A stretch of 28,706 nt of DNA from Chara braunii (lineage: Eukaryota; Streptophyta; Charophyceae; Charales; Characeae): contig BFEA01000179.1 of the NCBI GenBank assembly GCA_003427395.1, forward strand, positions 828,257 through 856,962, given 5' to 3'. The notes beneath the pieces were generated by a model that had not been told where the DNA came from, ran no database searches, and saw only the letters and a program-made list of their open reading frames with translations. Below, in pieces: positions 1-11,900 of this stretch; the first letter of the stretch is position 1, and the number at the start of each line of letters is the position of its first letter. The position numbers and the translations under genes are program-made.

Positions 1-312
1 TTGGTGTCAGTGTGTGTTCGTGTGTGTAGACAGTGCATCTGTGTGTGTGTACATAGTGTGTGTGTGTGTGCAGACAGTGTGTGTGTGTGTGTGTGAGAGT
101 AGATTGTGTGTGTGTGTGACTGTGTGTATGTGCGCTCAAGTGCGTGTCACTCGTAGTGTTTGTGTGTGGATAAAATGTTTGTCTGTATGTGTGTGTGTGC
201 AGTCAGCAACTGTTGCATATGCAGTGAACTATCCTCTGCAGCAGATGCAGCAGCTGCAGTGATAGCGTCATCCACACGCACACACACATACACACACACA
301 CAAACACACATT
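1..312. repeat. GT/CA microsatellite cluster
   Basis: Interrupted (GT)n runs fill about 14-135 and continue to about 210. A CAG-rich stretch lies at about 236-260, and an opposite-polarity (CA)n run at about 273-312. The GT and CA blocks are complementary and could pair. Open frames here are only runs of Val/Cys or Thr/His from dinucleotide repeats and are not treated as genes. Confidence 0.9.
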
Positions 313-1044
313 TTATCCACTCACCAGCACACCTCTCCCACCATATCTGATTTGTTTTTTCATTTTTGCTCAGAACAGCCTGAATTTTTTGGGGGGGGGT
401 CCCATAGTGGTGCGCAGACCTCCTCCGTTTTTTTTGTTTTTTTTTTGGCAAAAAAACAGTTGTTCGATTTTTCGGACAACTCCCCCCCGACCGTCTCCCG
501 GAGACGTCCGGGGGAGATGTCTCCCCATCAGACAGCTGGTAACATAGGTACACATTGTATTATCATAATCAAAGTAGTGAGACAATCAGTAGAGCTACAT
601 CATTCAAGATGACCAAACAAGCAAGAGATGTCATTTAATCAAGCAATAATTGTCATTAATATGAGTACAGTTCAGTCAAATTTAGTCGAATGATCGGTCT
701 TGACCAACCTTAACCAGATTGCTCTCAAGGATTCTTTCCAGTACCCATATGACAGTGAAGTCTGCTTCAGACAAGCATTCTTCATGGTTCTCACCGAGTT
801 TGCAGAATGAGGAATCCTAGACTTGAGGATCTATGTGAAGAAGGGGAAGAAGACTCATGAACACTTAGACTCTGTCTAAGTTACTGCAGCTCGGTATAAG
901 GAGAGAACACCAATGTTTTAGAGGGAAATAAAGTTAAGTCGTAGCATTGGTCCTAAGCTATACTCCGACTTCCCTAAGCCTTCGGTCCCTTTCTACCTCA
1001 TTGATGATTCTTCCTTGGTGAATTGGTTGACCTAGCCATGAGTG
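313..1044. other. Intergenic DNA with homopolymers, no gene seen
   Basis: This stretch holds G, T, A and C homopolymer runs at about 388-490 and then AT-rich sequence. The open frames are short, overlap on both strands through the homopolymers and show no recognisable motif. I see no RNA gene or supported coding exon. Confidence 0.6.
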
Positions 1045-2323
1045 AGGACATATAGGTTATTATGCTCACATCCTCTCCTTTTCATTGCTGCTTCATGACT
1101 CACAATCTCATAGGGAAATACGTATTTCCTCCCTAGAGAGTTACGGGAACTTAATAACTTCTCTACTCTCTCTTCGCTCAAGCTCCTATGTCCTCTTCCT
1201 AGTATCAACCAATGTCTCTCTCTTTGAGGTAAGGTCTCTTATCTCTTCTTACTTTCAAAGCAAATTCAACTACAACAGACCAGTTGTTCCTTGACAGACT
1301 TATATCAAGAAAATAAGGAGTTGGAAATCTCTCAAAGACAACAAACTGAATGGACCCATTGAAAAACTTATTATCCTTTCCGAGTCTCTCTTTCTGTTTC
1401 ACCACAACTTCCTCAAGAATCTGCAACACCTCTCATAAGTGGGATCAACACTTTTCTCCCCAAGTCACATGTATCCAACTCGATAAAGTGAAATGTCATA
1501 ATATAGAGTCGTTCTTGTTTTCACTCACTTTCGACCATCTCATACTTAACAACCTCATATGGAAACAATTCTTTCTTAATCAGAGCAATTAGTGAATTCA
1601 AGAAACACTAAACCTTTCCCTTATTTATAGCTGAATTTTTCTCAAACTCGGATCTTCGTTACCTAATTTGCTCTGTAGAAATTTATGTTGTTCTCATGAC
1701 AGTTCATTCATTTCTCTCACTTCAGTACCACATTGATAATCGACAACCAATTATTTTCATCACAATAGTCGTTTGGGACAGAAGGAATAAAAATTATCTC
1801 AAAGTCACTAGCATTAAACCCCATTCCACTCTGTTCCTTTGTCTGATTAATTTTGCTTTCTCTTCATAAATAAATTAAATGGCAATGTCGTGCAGCTAAT
1901 GAAAGGTATCATCATCATTATAACCTTCTTTCTTGATATAAGGACGAATATCATAGATATCTCCTTCCAAGAATTAAATCAGTACTACACAGATAGATGA
2001 ACTGTCAGAATGATAGGGCTAACAATGTTCGTATTGATAGGGGAGAATTGAGAAAGTTCATTCAATGAATCTCTGACTATCATCCCTGATGAAGGAATTT
2101 CTCTGCTTTTAACGTGCTCTCGCATTTCTTAATTTCTCAAGCATGTCAAGGGTTCATAAGGTATACGGTCGTATACCTTTGACCAAGCCTAATCTTCTTC
2201 ATGAACTAGTGTCAATCTCCTTCTTCGATCCAAGATAGTATCTCACACATGAAGAGATTAGACACAATTATCGACTGCGATTTTCAAGAGAATCAAGATT
2301 CAATGAGGGTAGTAAAATCAATC
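1045..2323 (-). repeat. Inverted copy A of a 1.3-kb dispersed repeat
   Basis: Read on the minus strand, this segment matches 3125-4337 and 4341-5669 over almost its full length, with scattered substitutions and small indels. It starts at AGATTGATTTT (near 2323) and ends at GTCCTCAC (near 1045). Landmarks shared by all three copies include GTCAAGGAACAACTGG and AAGGAGATATCTATGATATT (one base different in copy C). Near its end on the minus strand (about 1205-1350) an open fragment encodes SLSRNNWSVVVEFALKVRR, which recurs with changes in the other copies, so the unit may once have coded for protein. Every frame now has stops and I do not recognise the product. It is probably a decayed transposable element. 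Confidence 0.85.
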
Positions 2324-3124
2324 TGAGTGTTAAGACAATGTCAACAGTTCTTGTAGCCTAATCTAAGTTCAACGTTGAGTATTAAGAAAATATTTTTTTT
2401 CCAATCATGTCACTTTCGAGTATAAGAAAAACAACAGACTGTCACACATAATTTTTAATGTAATTTTACAATACATAGATAAATTAATTAATGCAAATCC
2501 CTTCTGGTTGTATGTGTTCGACTTCGAGCAATACCCTTCAATTGAGGTTTACCTTCGTCCACGGTTTTAAGAATCTTTTATTATGATTCGGAACAACAAA
2601 ATTGTACCAGTAATAAGTTTTAAATTTTAAATATGTCATACATACATCAAGTTTGTCAATTTAGCAATTTAAGAACTGTGTCAAGATCAACAGAGAGCAT
2701 AATCTCAAAACAATGTCAAAGTGAATGAATTAGGATTGACTGACTCCTTGCGAAGACAAGATGAATGAGGAAACGTGAGAACTCATAATAATATAAAAAA
2801 GTACAGATAAAAAGACATGGTCAGCACTCGTCAAGAGTCCTCACTCTCCCTCTCAATTTTTATTCTTACTCTCTCATTTGACTTTGCGTCTCTTGTGCCT
2901 TCAACCACGTCTATGTACCTCCTGAGATTACGGTCTAGTAATATAGAGCCGCCTAAAAACTATAAGTTCTGAATACGTCAATCCAATGTCAAATATTCGA
3001 AAGTCGATCATGACGCAGAACTCCTCATATAGAGCAGAAAAATATGGTATGGAAAAAATCCCTGGTCTGAGATGTCGGAACTCTGATGGTTTAGTCATTG
3101 CTTCATAGTAAATCTCTACTAGTG
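2324..3124. other. AT-rich spacer between inverted repeat arms
   Basis: This 0.8-kb stretch separates copies A and B of the 1.3-kb repeat and would be the loop if the arms paired. It is AT-rich. A minus-strand open frame at 2928-3176 straddles its right edge but has no recognisable motif, and it may only be part of the decayed element. No other gene is supported. Confidence 0.5.
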
Positions 3125-4337
3125 AGACGAAGAATGAGATTGACACTTGTTTACGGAGAAGATCAAGCTTCGTCAAAGATATGTCTTACGAACCTTTGAC
3201 ATGCTTGAGAAATTGAGAAATGGGAGAGCAAGTTAGAAGTAGAAAAATTTCTTCATCAGAGATAATAGTCAGAGATTCATTGCATGAACTTTCTAAATTC
3301 ATCACTAAAGAGTTATAATCCTATCAATGCGAACATTGTTGGACCTATCATTCTGGCAGTTCAACTATCTGTGTACTACTGATTTAATTCTTGGAAGGAG
3401 ATATCTATGATATTCGTCCTTATATCAAGAAAGAAGGTTATAATGATGGTGATACATTTAGTTGAATGTGAGAAATTGCCATTTAATTTATCTATGACGA
3501 GAAGACAAAATTAATCAGACAAAGGAAGAGAGTGAAATAGGGTTTAATGCTAGTGACTTTTGAAATAATTTTTATTATTTCTGTCCCAGACAACTATTGT
3601 GATGAAAATAATTGGTTGTCGATTATATCAATATGGTACTAAAGTGGAAAAAATGAATGAACTGTCATGAAAACAAAAGAAAATTCAGCAGAGCAAATTA
3701 GATATCGAAGATCAAAATTTAAGAAAGATTCAAGTACGAATAAGGGGAAGGTTTAGTGTCTCTTGAAATTACTAAATGCTCTGATTTCAAAAAATTGTTT
3801 CCATATGAGGTTCTCAAGTATGAGATGGTCGAAAGTGAGTGAAAACAAGAGCGGCTCTATATTATGGCATTTCACTTTATCGAGTTGGACACATATGACT
3901 TACGGATTTATATTCCTAGGGAGAAAAGTGTTGATGCCACTTATGAGAGATGTTGCCGATTGTTGAGAAAGTAGTCGTGAAACAGAAGAAGAAAAAACTC
4001 GAAAAATAAAATAAGTTTTTCAATGGGTCCATTCAGTTTGCTATCTTTGGGATATTTTCAACTCCTCATTTTCCTGATATAAGTCTGTCAAGGAACAACT
4101 GGTCTGCTGTGGTTGAATTTGCTTTGAAAGTGAGAAGAGATCAGAGACCTTACCTCCAAGAGAGAGACTTTGGTTGATATTAGGAGGAGGAAATGGAAGC
4201 TTGAGCGAAGGAAGAGTCGAAAAGTTATTAGGTTTTCTTAACTCTTTAGGGAGGAAATAAGTATTTCACTATGAGATTATGAGGCATGAAGCAGTAGTGA
4301 AAAGGAAAGGATTTGAGCACAATAGTCTATTTGTTCT
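3125..4337 (+). repeat. Direct copy B of the 1.3-kb dispersed repeat
   Basis: This copy matches the reverse complement of copy A and is directly followed by copy C in the same orientation, so B and C form a head-to-tail tandem. Its left edge is less clear: homology is obvious from about 3125, about 80 bp into the unit. The region around 4075-4175 encodes the same conserved fragment as copy A (SLSRNNWSAVVEFALKVRR) before a stop. Other frames are broken. Confidence 0.85.
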
Positions 4338-4340
4338 CAC

Positions 4341-5669
4341 CTTGATTGATTTTATTACCCTCATTGAATCTTAATTCTCTTGAAGATCGCAGTCGCTAAC
4401 TTTGTCTTATCTCTTCATATGTGAGATATTATCGTGGACCGAAAAAGGAGATTGACACTTGTTTACGGAAAAGATCAAGCTTCGTCAAAGGTATACCTTA
4501 TGAGCCCTTGACATGCTTGAGAAATCGAAAAATGGGAGAGCAAGTTAGAAACAGAGAAATTCTTGCATTATGGATGATTTTAAGAAATTCATTGAATGAA
4601 CTTTATAAATTCACCACTAACGAGTTACTCCTCTACCAATACGAGAATTGTTGGACCTATCATTCTGATAGTTCAACTGTCAGTGTAGTACTGATTTAAT
4701 TCTTGGAAGGATATATCTATGATATTCGTCCTTATATCAAGAAGGAAGGTTGTAATGATGGTGAGACCTTTAATTGGCTGTGGAAAATTGTCATTTAATT
4801 TATCTATGATGAAAATACAGAATTAGTCAGACAAAGGAAGAGAGTGAAATGGAGTTTAATGCTAGTGGCTTTTGGGACAATTTTTATTTTTTCTATCTCT
4901 AACAGCTATTGTGATGAAAATAATTAGTTGTCGATTATCAATATGGTACTGAAGTGAGAGAAATGAATGAACTATAAAAAAAAATTCAGCAGAAAAAAAT
5001 AGATAACGGAGATCAGAATTTGAGAGAGGTTCAAGTACGAATAAGGGGAAAGTTTAGTGTCTCTTGAAGTCACTAAATGCTCTGAGTAAGAAAGAAGCGT
5101 TTCCATCTAAGGTGGTTAAGTATGATGTGGTCGAAAGTGAGTGAGAACAAGAGTGACTCTGTATAATGACATTTCACTTTACCGAGTCGGATATATATGA
5201 GATGTTGATGCCACTAATGAAAGGTGTTGAAGATTTGCTAAGGAATTTGTGGTGAAACACAAAGACAGAATCTAAAAGGAAAAAAATTATTCAATGGGTC
5301 CATTCACTTGCAACTCCTTATTTTCCTGATATTAATCTGTCAAGGAACAACTGGTTTGTTGTAGCTGACTTTGCTTTGAAAGTGAGAAGAGGTCAGAGAC
5401 TTTACCTCCAAGAAAGAGAACTTGGTTGATACTAGGAAAGAAGAAATTTCCAATTTATATTAGAAGTGAAAAATCATTCCAGAATAAAGCACAATGACTT
5501 CTTAGCTACTTTACAAAACATGAGAGCTTGAACGAAGTAAGAGTACAAAATTTATTAAGTTCTCTTAACTTTCTAGGGATGAAATAAAGATTGCCTTATA
5601 AGATTGTGAGGTATTAATCAGTAGTGAAAAATAGAGGATCTGAGCAGAATAGGATATATGTCCTCACCT
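4341..5669 (+). repeat. Direct copy C of the 1.3-kb dispersed repeat
   Basis: The copy begins with GATTGATTTTATTACCCTC just after the end of copy B and ends at GTCCTCAC near 5669. The longest open stretch (4421-4699, 92 codons) corresponds to the first third of the unit. The conserved SLSRNN fragment lies at about 5335-5430. It is more diverged than A and B are from each other in places, and an extra stretch near 5440-5520 is not obvious in the other copies. I read it as another decayed copy of the same unknown element. Confidence 0.85.
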
Positions 5670-6444
5670 GTCGATTCATTGCGCTTGATCAATATGATGT
5701 CAGAATTTTTGTGTCGAAGGGAAGGTTTGAAGGTTACGAACATGATAGATGTTTGGAAGGAGCAGTTAACATTGTATAAAAGAGAGGGAAAAACTTGAAC
5801 AAGAGAACAAAAGTTTTAGTTGGAGTGTTAATGTCAAACCCTTCTCTTGATATCTTATCCTCCTCTAAAGGGGTTTCCTCTTTCAAAAAATAATCAATCA
5901 ACTATGGTGGATCTGGTATGAAAGTCGAAGAGGTCTGAGGAATGTTGTCCGTTTCAATGAGATCTATTGTGAGCGGCTGACTAGACAAAGTAACTTAGTC
6001 TGATAATCCTTTCTTAATTTTGAGATATGAGATAAGTGGAAGAGATCGTACAATATTCAACATTCAAGTGGTTAAATTCCTTAATAGGGGTAATCTCGAT
6101 ATGAGAATCTTCGCTCGAAGAAGTGTATAAAAGGAAGTAAATTATTTGGAATGTTTGAGAGGACTCACATTAGTCTTATATTTATAAAAAAAGACTTGAG
6201 AAATTATACAGATAGGTTGAGGAAAACTCCCTAGCTTCTTAACTATAGATGGTTTTGAAGACAAAAAAAATTGAATGTCGTTACTGGAAACCATTGCCAT
6301 GGTTGGAAAAGCAAGAGATAATTATTTCATTGTGAAAGTAAAATCTTAATTCCTTAAGGCTTTTGAACACATATTTGAGATTTTTTATAATATGCATCCT
6401 TGAATCTACCTCTCTTCATATTACCCGTGATACTTTGAAGATGA
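5670..6444. other. AT-rich gene-poor stretch
   Basis: No open frame of note, RNA gene or clear repeat. Base composition matches the flanking decayed repeats, so it is probably more degraded transposon DNA. Confidence 0.5.
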
Positions 6445-6741
6445 GTGATAATTCAAGGTCAAGTTGAACAACTTACGTTTGAGATTATAATTGAAGGATG
6501 GATAATGAAGACAAAAGGTACTCTTCGGATCTCAGATAGGAATGTCACTGCTCGTGATGAGTTTGAGTATTTGCAATCATTTTTTCGTCGAATGAGAGAC
6601 TCTGCCTTAAAAACTGTTACTGATAAGACTCTTATCAATTACTTGTTAAAAGTCGTGAGAGCGGGAACTGTCGTAAAAGTGTCTTATCGCATCCCTAGGG
6701 AACGAGTCTCTCTTGCCAGAAGGCTTAGCAGTGGTCTGTAA
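6445..6741 (+). CDS. Hypothetical 98-codon open frame
   Basis: An ATG-initiated frame of 98 codons in otherwise stop-rich AT-rich DNA. The product is basic at its C-terminus and has no signal peptide, membrane segment or motif I recognise. It could be a remnant of a transposon protein or a chance frame. No neighbouring exon or shared coding signal supports it. Confidence 0.2.
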   Translation: MIIQGQVEQLTFEIIIEGWIMKTKGTLRISDRNVTARDEFEYLQSFFRRMRDSALKTVTDKTLINYLLKVVRAGTVVKVSYRIPRERVSLARRLSSGL

Positions 6742-6870
6742 GCGATGCAATATTGATCTGACAAGGTATTTTATGATCCGAGAGACTGTGAAGGGATACA
6801 ATAGAAGACTGAGAAGAGTCAATGAGGATTATATTGGGAGGTTGAGAGTCGTTGTTTTTCCTCTAATCTC

Positions 6871-7230
6871 TACTCAGACTATTATCGCTTGAACTCTACC
6901 TACAAAATTTTCAAGAGGTGGAACAGACAAGAGAGCAAACAAATGAGTCTGTATCTCTTGCAAGGAGAGTAAGGGATTGAAAGTAAGAAGGAAAAAGTCA
7001 AAAAGTGACGAGAGAAGAGAGATAGAGGAGTGTGTGCTATATGGGAGCTGGTCGAGAGAGTTGATACTACTCAGACTATTATCACTTAACTGTCTATCTA
7101 CCTAATTCTCAAGGGGTGGAACAAACAAGAGAGCAAACAGACAAATCCATATCTCTTACAAGGAGAGTGAGAGACTGAAAGTAAGAAGGAAAAGATAAAA
7201 AAGTGACGAGAAAAGAGGGATAGAAAAGTA
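6871..7230 (+). repeat. 197-bp tandem duplication (two copies)
   Basis: TACTCAGACTATTATC occurs at 6871 and again at 7068. The following sequence also repeats, including GGTGGAACA.ACAAGAGAGC and GAAAGTAAGAAGGAAAA and a GTGACGAGA block, with substitutions. The copies are diverged, so the duplication is not recent. The first copy spans about 6871-7067 and the second about 7068-7230. Confidence 0.8.
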
Positions 7231-8222
7231 TTAAGAGAAATTGATGATTAAAATCAAACAAATTTTGAAATCATCTCACCATTATTCTTTGAGTTTTGTC
7301 GTTGCACATTGTTGCAGTATCTCGTCCCCTGCATGCTATAAACGATATTGTGCTCTCTTGAGCACACAGTGACGTTGCGTATGGTACTTGTTAATTAAAA
7401 AAATAAATAACAATAAGACCGGCGATTTGTGCCAAGTTTCTTGTTTGTTTGGTGTCTTGGAGTTGACTGTTTTAGCCAACCCTGAAAAACCCTGAAAATC
7501 TTGAAAAATGAAAAGAGTGAATTTTGCATGAAAACACATTTTTGCTTTGGGGTTCAAGGCCCCTTTAATCAATTTTTTTTTTTTTTTTAATCGTTGTTGG
7601 TTTATCTTGCATCCACTCTATGGACTGTCGCTCTATCTTTGTGTGTGTATGTTAGTTAATTTAGGACTCTGATAACCTCTTCTCGATTTGAGTAGAGGTT
7701 GTCCAGACATAGCAGCCCTAGAGTCGAAGCATGTGCAAATGTTGCCTTATTTTAACCTCCAAAACAACCCCTTGTGACTTTGTTTTCTCTCTCTCCTCTC
7801 TCTCGCTCCTCGTCTTAAGAGCTCAAATCACTTCTACGTGGTAACGAACCACTACCATAATTACCGACTTGAGGGGTCAGCCTGACTATGTCTGCCTCTC
7901 ACCCTTTCTCGTTGCAGCAGAAAGCGGCCAGCCAACGCCCAGGGTGCCTCACGTAGCAGCAACGTGACCGTTTGTGTGCAAGCAGCAGAATGACGAATCT
8001 GTAGGGCAACATATTCCTTTATGGAATGTGCTGAGCTTTCAGGCTACACTCGACCTACCCCCAGTTCCCATTAGTTTATGGCTCTTCCTCGTTGGCCCAC
8101 CCTAGGGCCTGTACTTATCACACCTTCCTTTGCCTATGTCCCGACCTCCGCCACACTTTCATTGTTTTTTTTTAATCCAGCGCCAGTTTTTTTTTTTTTT
8201 TTTTTTTTTTACCTTCTTTTTT
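7231..8222. other. Intergenic DNA, no gene seen
   Basis: Contains T homopolymers near 7570-7590 and 8189-8210 and otherwise mixed sequence. Composition shifts near 7600 from strongly AT-rich to more balanced. Open frames here are short and motif-free. Confidence 0.5.
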
Positions 8223-8274
8223 TTATTTCGACGGATGCTTTATTATTATACAAAACCGGGAAGCGTCCCTAGCG

Positions 8275-8471
8275 TCCCTTACAAGAACATAAGCTATGGT
8301 TCCGGATCTGGCAATACCGGCCGGATTCAGATCTTGACTGCAGTAAATGTTGGTAAGGGTTATAAGCCTCGCAAAAGTAAAGCTTTGAAAAACAAGCTCA
8401 AAAAAGTTTATAGGAACAAAACAGCTTACATTTTTCATCAGGCAACGAATGTTGATTTTCAAGTTCTATAA
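8275..8471 (+). CDS. Possible Lys-rich exon or gene fragment
   Basis: One plus-strand frame stays open after the T-tract and ends with TAA at 8469-8471. It encodes a Gly/Ser stretch (SYGSGSGNTG) and then a strongly basic segment (KGYKPRKSKALKNKLKKVYR). The upstream part of the frame is homopolymer-derived, so a natural start is not visible. It could be a 3' exon, a transposon remnant or chance. No family is recognised. Confidence 0.25.
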
Positions 8472-8539
8472 CAAAATCATCAAGTCACAGAAATCGAGAT
8501 ACCTGAAGCTTCACAGGAATGCCACTTGCATAATAACCA

Positions 8540-8613
8540 TTAAAAATCGCTTGAATAGACTGCCCAATTGACCCACTGTCTGTTGAATTCCCAATGTGTT
8601 ATGGGCTTAGTTC
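8540..8613 (-). CDS. Candidate terminal exon (alternative 3' end of host gene)
   Basis: A very strong acceptor lies just upstream on the minus strand: a long T-rich tract ending in TTTTTTGTCCACAG. After it one frame is open to TAA (8542-8540) and encodes the Trp-rich HWEFNRQWVNWAVYSSDF. That reading requires the preceding exon to end one base into a codon. A partner with that phase is not certain, so this exon may belong to an alternative 3' end of the 8932-13839 gene or to a small downstream gene. Confidence 0.4.
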
Positions 8614-8726
8614 CTGTGGACAAAAAATATAAAAAAAATAAATAAAAAAGTAAAACATCAGTATATACACTTTGCACTTTGGAGGAGAGAGCATTGAAAA
8701 AACTAAGGGTAACAACGGCTGTATAC

Positions 8727-8888
8727 CTATAGACATGAAACAAGTCTTCCATCGGCAAGCCAGAGCGGTACTTCATAACCCGTAAAAAGCAAGGTGGAGG
8801 CCTGAGAATCATTGAATCACCTCTGCGATCAAAGTTGGTCGGGTACACTGCTGGCCAGTCTAACGCGGGCAGGTTCCAGCACATGATA
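8727..8888 (-). CDS. Possible exon with GTATAC donor
   Basis: The minus strand is open here and encodes a Pro/Arg-rich segment including DWPAVYPTNFDRRGDS. It is followed at 8726 by a plausible donor, CTATAG|GTATAC. The intron to the strong acceptor at 8613 would be 113 nt. The codon phase of this frame does not match the open phase of the 8540-8613 exon, and a second frame in the same interval also reads like protein (GYEVPLWLADGRL). The exon call is therefore tentative. Confidence 0.25.
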
Positions 8889-8931
8889 TTAAAAAACATA
8901 TATTGAAACATCATTTTAAAATAACAAGCCC

Positions 8932-11900
8932 CTAAAAAAATTCATAACATCCCCCCGGATGTTTGAGCCACTCATCTTTTTGGACAACCTGGACAGTTGG
9001 GGGCATCATGGATGTTCACGGCGACAACTTATAACTAAGTTAAGATACACGACAAAACATTTTAATAATGTGTGAAAAAAAGAGCAAGCGAGACTGAAAG
9101 TTCATCAAAGGAATCAACATGACCTCAAATTGTAGAGTATTCCAAGGCATAGATGAGTGTTTATAAGAAAAATGAATGCAAAACCGACGATCGGTTAAGA
9201 GAAGACTCACCGATCTTGGCATTTCACTCGAACAAGATTGAACGTTTGTTGAAATGAAGACCCATTTCATCAAATCAACATCTTCAACCTGATAAATTCA
9301 GGAAAGATTAACTCTTAATTGTACACTCGCTGAAATTGAGGTCAATAATAAACTTAAATAAGAAATTAAAACTAGGGATAAAATCTTTAAGAATTGCAAG
9401 CAGATCCACCACACCTTCGCAGTGACATCCAGTATTTAAATATAGTAATATTATTCAATGCAAATAAAACTATTGGGTTACAATCACAACTATCATACAA
9501 AGTCATTAATCTATTCGAGTGCTTATGAGACATACCTGTTTTATAAGGTTAACTCTTGCACCATTGAATTGAAATACAAAGCACATGAAAGTAGGGAAAT
9601 GACATTTGTCGTGATCTTCCTCCCTTTTCGTCATTCATCTACCTCTTCTCTCATGCCATCTTTCTTCCTTCCTGCTATCTACCTCTTTCGGCCCATATCC
9701 CTTTTTCCTCTCCCCTTCCAAACTCTACCGCTCCTCCCTCTTTGCAATCTATCTACTTCTCCCTCATACCATTTATTCCACTTTCCGCTGTTTACCCGAC
9801 TCTTCCTTCGGGCCATCCACATCTCTACTCCCACTCTGCTACCTGACACCATATCCATCGTCAAGACTTTTGTTGTCCACCTCCCACGACTATCGTGGCC
9901 ATGACCTGTCAGAAGCATTAACGGTCTGGATAAGGATTGTGAGATGCTCCGATCTATCGACCCTGTAGGATTATAGACAGCCGCGATTTTAAATTTCTCC
10001 AATAAGTAATTTTTAAAACGTAGGGATTTGAAAGTGTTTCTCGGTCAGTGACACAACATTTGGGATGTATCTGGACAGTTTCGACATCCACATACATATA
10101 GAGTGTCCTAGAGTTGAGTGAGGGTCACAAACCCCCACTTTGCAATGACATTTACTTGTGGGTAGCCGCATCACTCACCAATGTCACATTCGGTAAGTAA
10201 TCAAGCGACGTCCACTCTTGACTTAAAAAACAAAAAAAACCTACGTTTTGATTTCTGACATTCACGCACCGTCAGAGCTCTGATAAAAACAATCGAGTAC
10301 AGAACATCTTCGGCATACATTACAAAGATCTACTGATCTACACGAAACCAACTATTTCACCCTTACGATGTAGAACTCGGTGAGCAAATAGTCTCCTGCC
10401 ATGTCACAAACACCGAACTTGCAAACAACATCGTTGAGGTGACCTGTCGGGTTGACCTGTTCAGAGGTCAATGATGGAGTAGAACTCAATTGCAGAGCCC
10501 ATCAGTTAGCCTGCACCCATCGAGTTTTTTAGTATTGGTTTGACTACATACTGTAAACACAGGGGCCCCAAAACGACCTTTTGGTTTCAACGGTGAGTGG
10601 AGATCCTGTTTGGTTGAAAATGACAGCCTCGTCGACTGTTTTCGCTTGTAGACTGAAAGATCAATGAACAATTTCCTTCCTCGTTGCGTTTCAACAAAAA
10701 GTTTGCGATACGTCTGAAACTTTGCGTTGTGCAGCTCAATATGCTGACGAATTTGTTGCCACAAATAAACAAAATGATAGATTGAACAAAAAAATATTAA
10801 TTACTCCTACTTTGGAGTGTGCGTATAGGCCATCCCTTTTAAACTACCAGTACTTTGCAAAACTGCAATTGTACACAGGCGAGGATGACCTATGATGAAC
10901 AAACCTACTATACATGGATAAATTAATATGAAATAAAGCATTGCAACACTGAATTAATCTTTGTTGTTCGCAGAGCTAAGCTTTTTGGTGGTTCAATGTA
11001 TATAGTAGATGTTGGCTTAGTGTAGCTTCAAGCAACAGGAGTAGAGATATGTTCCTACTAGGCTACTATTTTTTTTTTTGCCTCACACAACAACAAATTT
11101 AGAAGGAACGATCAAATTGTTATTTAGGGAGGTGGCTTGTTCATGGGTAGTATTGTTGAGAAAGGGCAGAACTTGGATTAAAACACTTTGGATCATTAAA
11201 AAAAAAAAAAAAAAACCCATGAAACTGCAACAATCTCGCATTTGTTTGAGACAAAAGAATATTGAAGAACAACAACATGACAAAACAATTACCTTATGTT
11301 CCTCAAATCAATATGTAATAACAACAATATGGTAAAAGAGTCATGATCATTTTTACCTTCGATACAAAAGGCAACACTTGTTGATTATTTCGAAATATCA
11401 ACCCAAGTGCATTGATCAACAAATGTCTCGACAGTTTGTCCTCCCTCGTCGAATCAGTTTCAAGTTTCCAGAGACTTTGTTGGTCAAATATGGAAACTCT
11501 GAAGCTAGAAGACTTGAAGTGACCATCAATAAGATGTTCACCGTCACATCACCATTTTTTCCTTCGTTCAAATGCCTTGGGAATTCAAGATCAAAATGCA
11601 AGTGACACTTTGTGTTCGGGAACAACAAACCAGTTGATAGTAATCAACAAACAATCGAACACAAGGAAATGCAAATTTGAACATCATTAAGACTAATATT
11701 AGTTCCAAAATTAAAATTACATTTGCATTTCACAGAGGAGCAGTGGTTGGAGCATCGCTGGTATGGGCACTGCAGTGGGGAAGAAGCTACTCTCTCTCTC
11801 TCTCCCTCTCTCCCTCTCTCTCACACACACATATACACACACACAGTCTGTGTGTCTGTAGGCAAACCAGTGGTCCTCCAGCTAGTCACTGATGAGGAAG

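Noticed and set aside
1085-1592. Short frames on both strands in copy A of the 1.3-kb repeat
   Set aside because: Homologous copies B and C have stops at different places, so these are remnants rather than functional genes.
9679-10002. 107-codon minus-strand frame in the host-gene intron region
   Set aside because: The sequence is a long purine-rich tract giving a low-complexity Arg/Gly/Lys peptide. The frame does not connect in phase to flanking exons.
11378-11605. 75-codon plus-strand frame overlapping host-gene exon 11498-11357
   Set aside because: The minus-strand reading has matching splice borders and phases on both sides. The plus frame is treated as its shadow.
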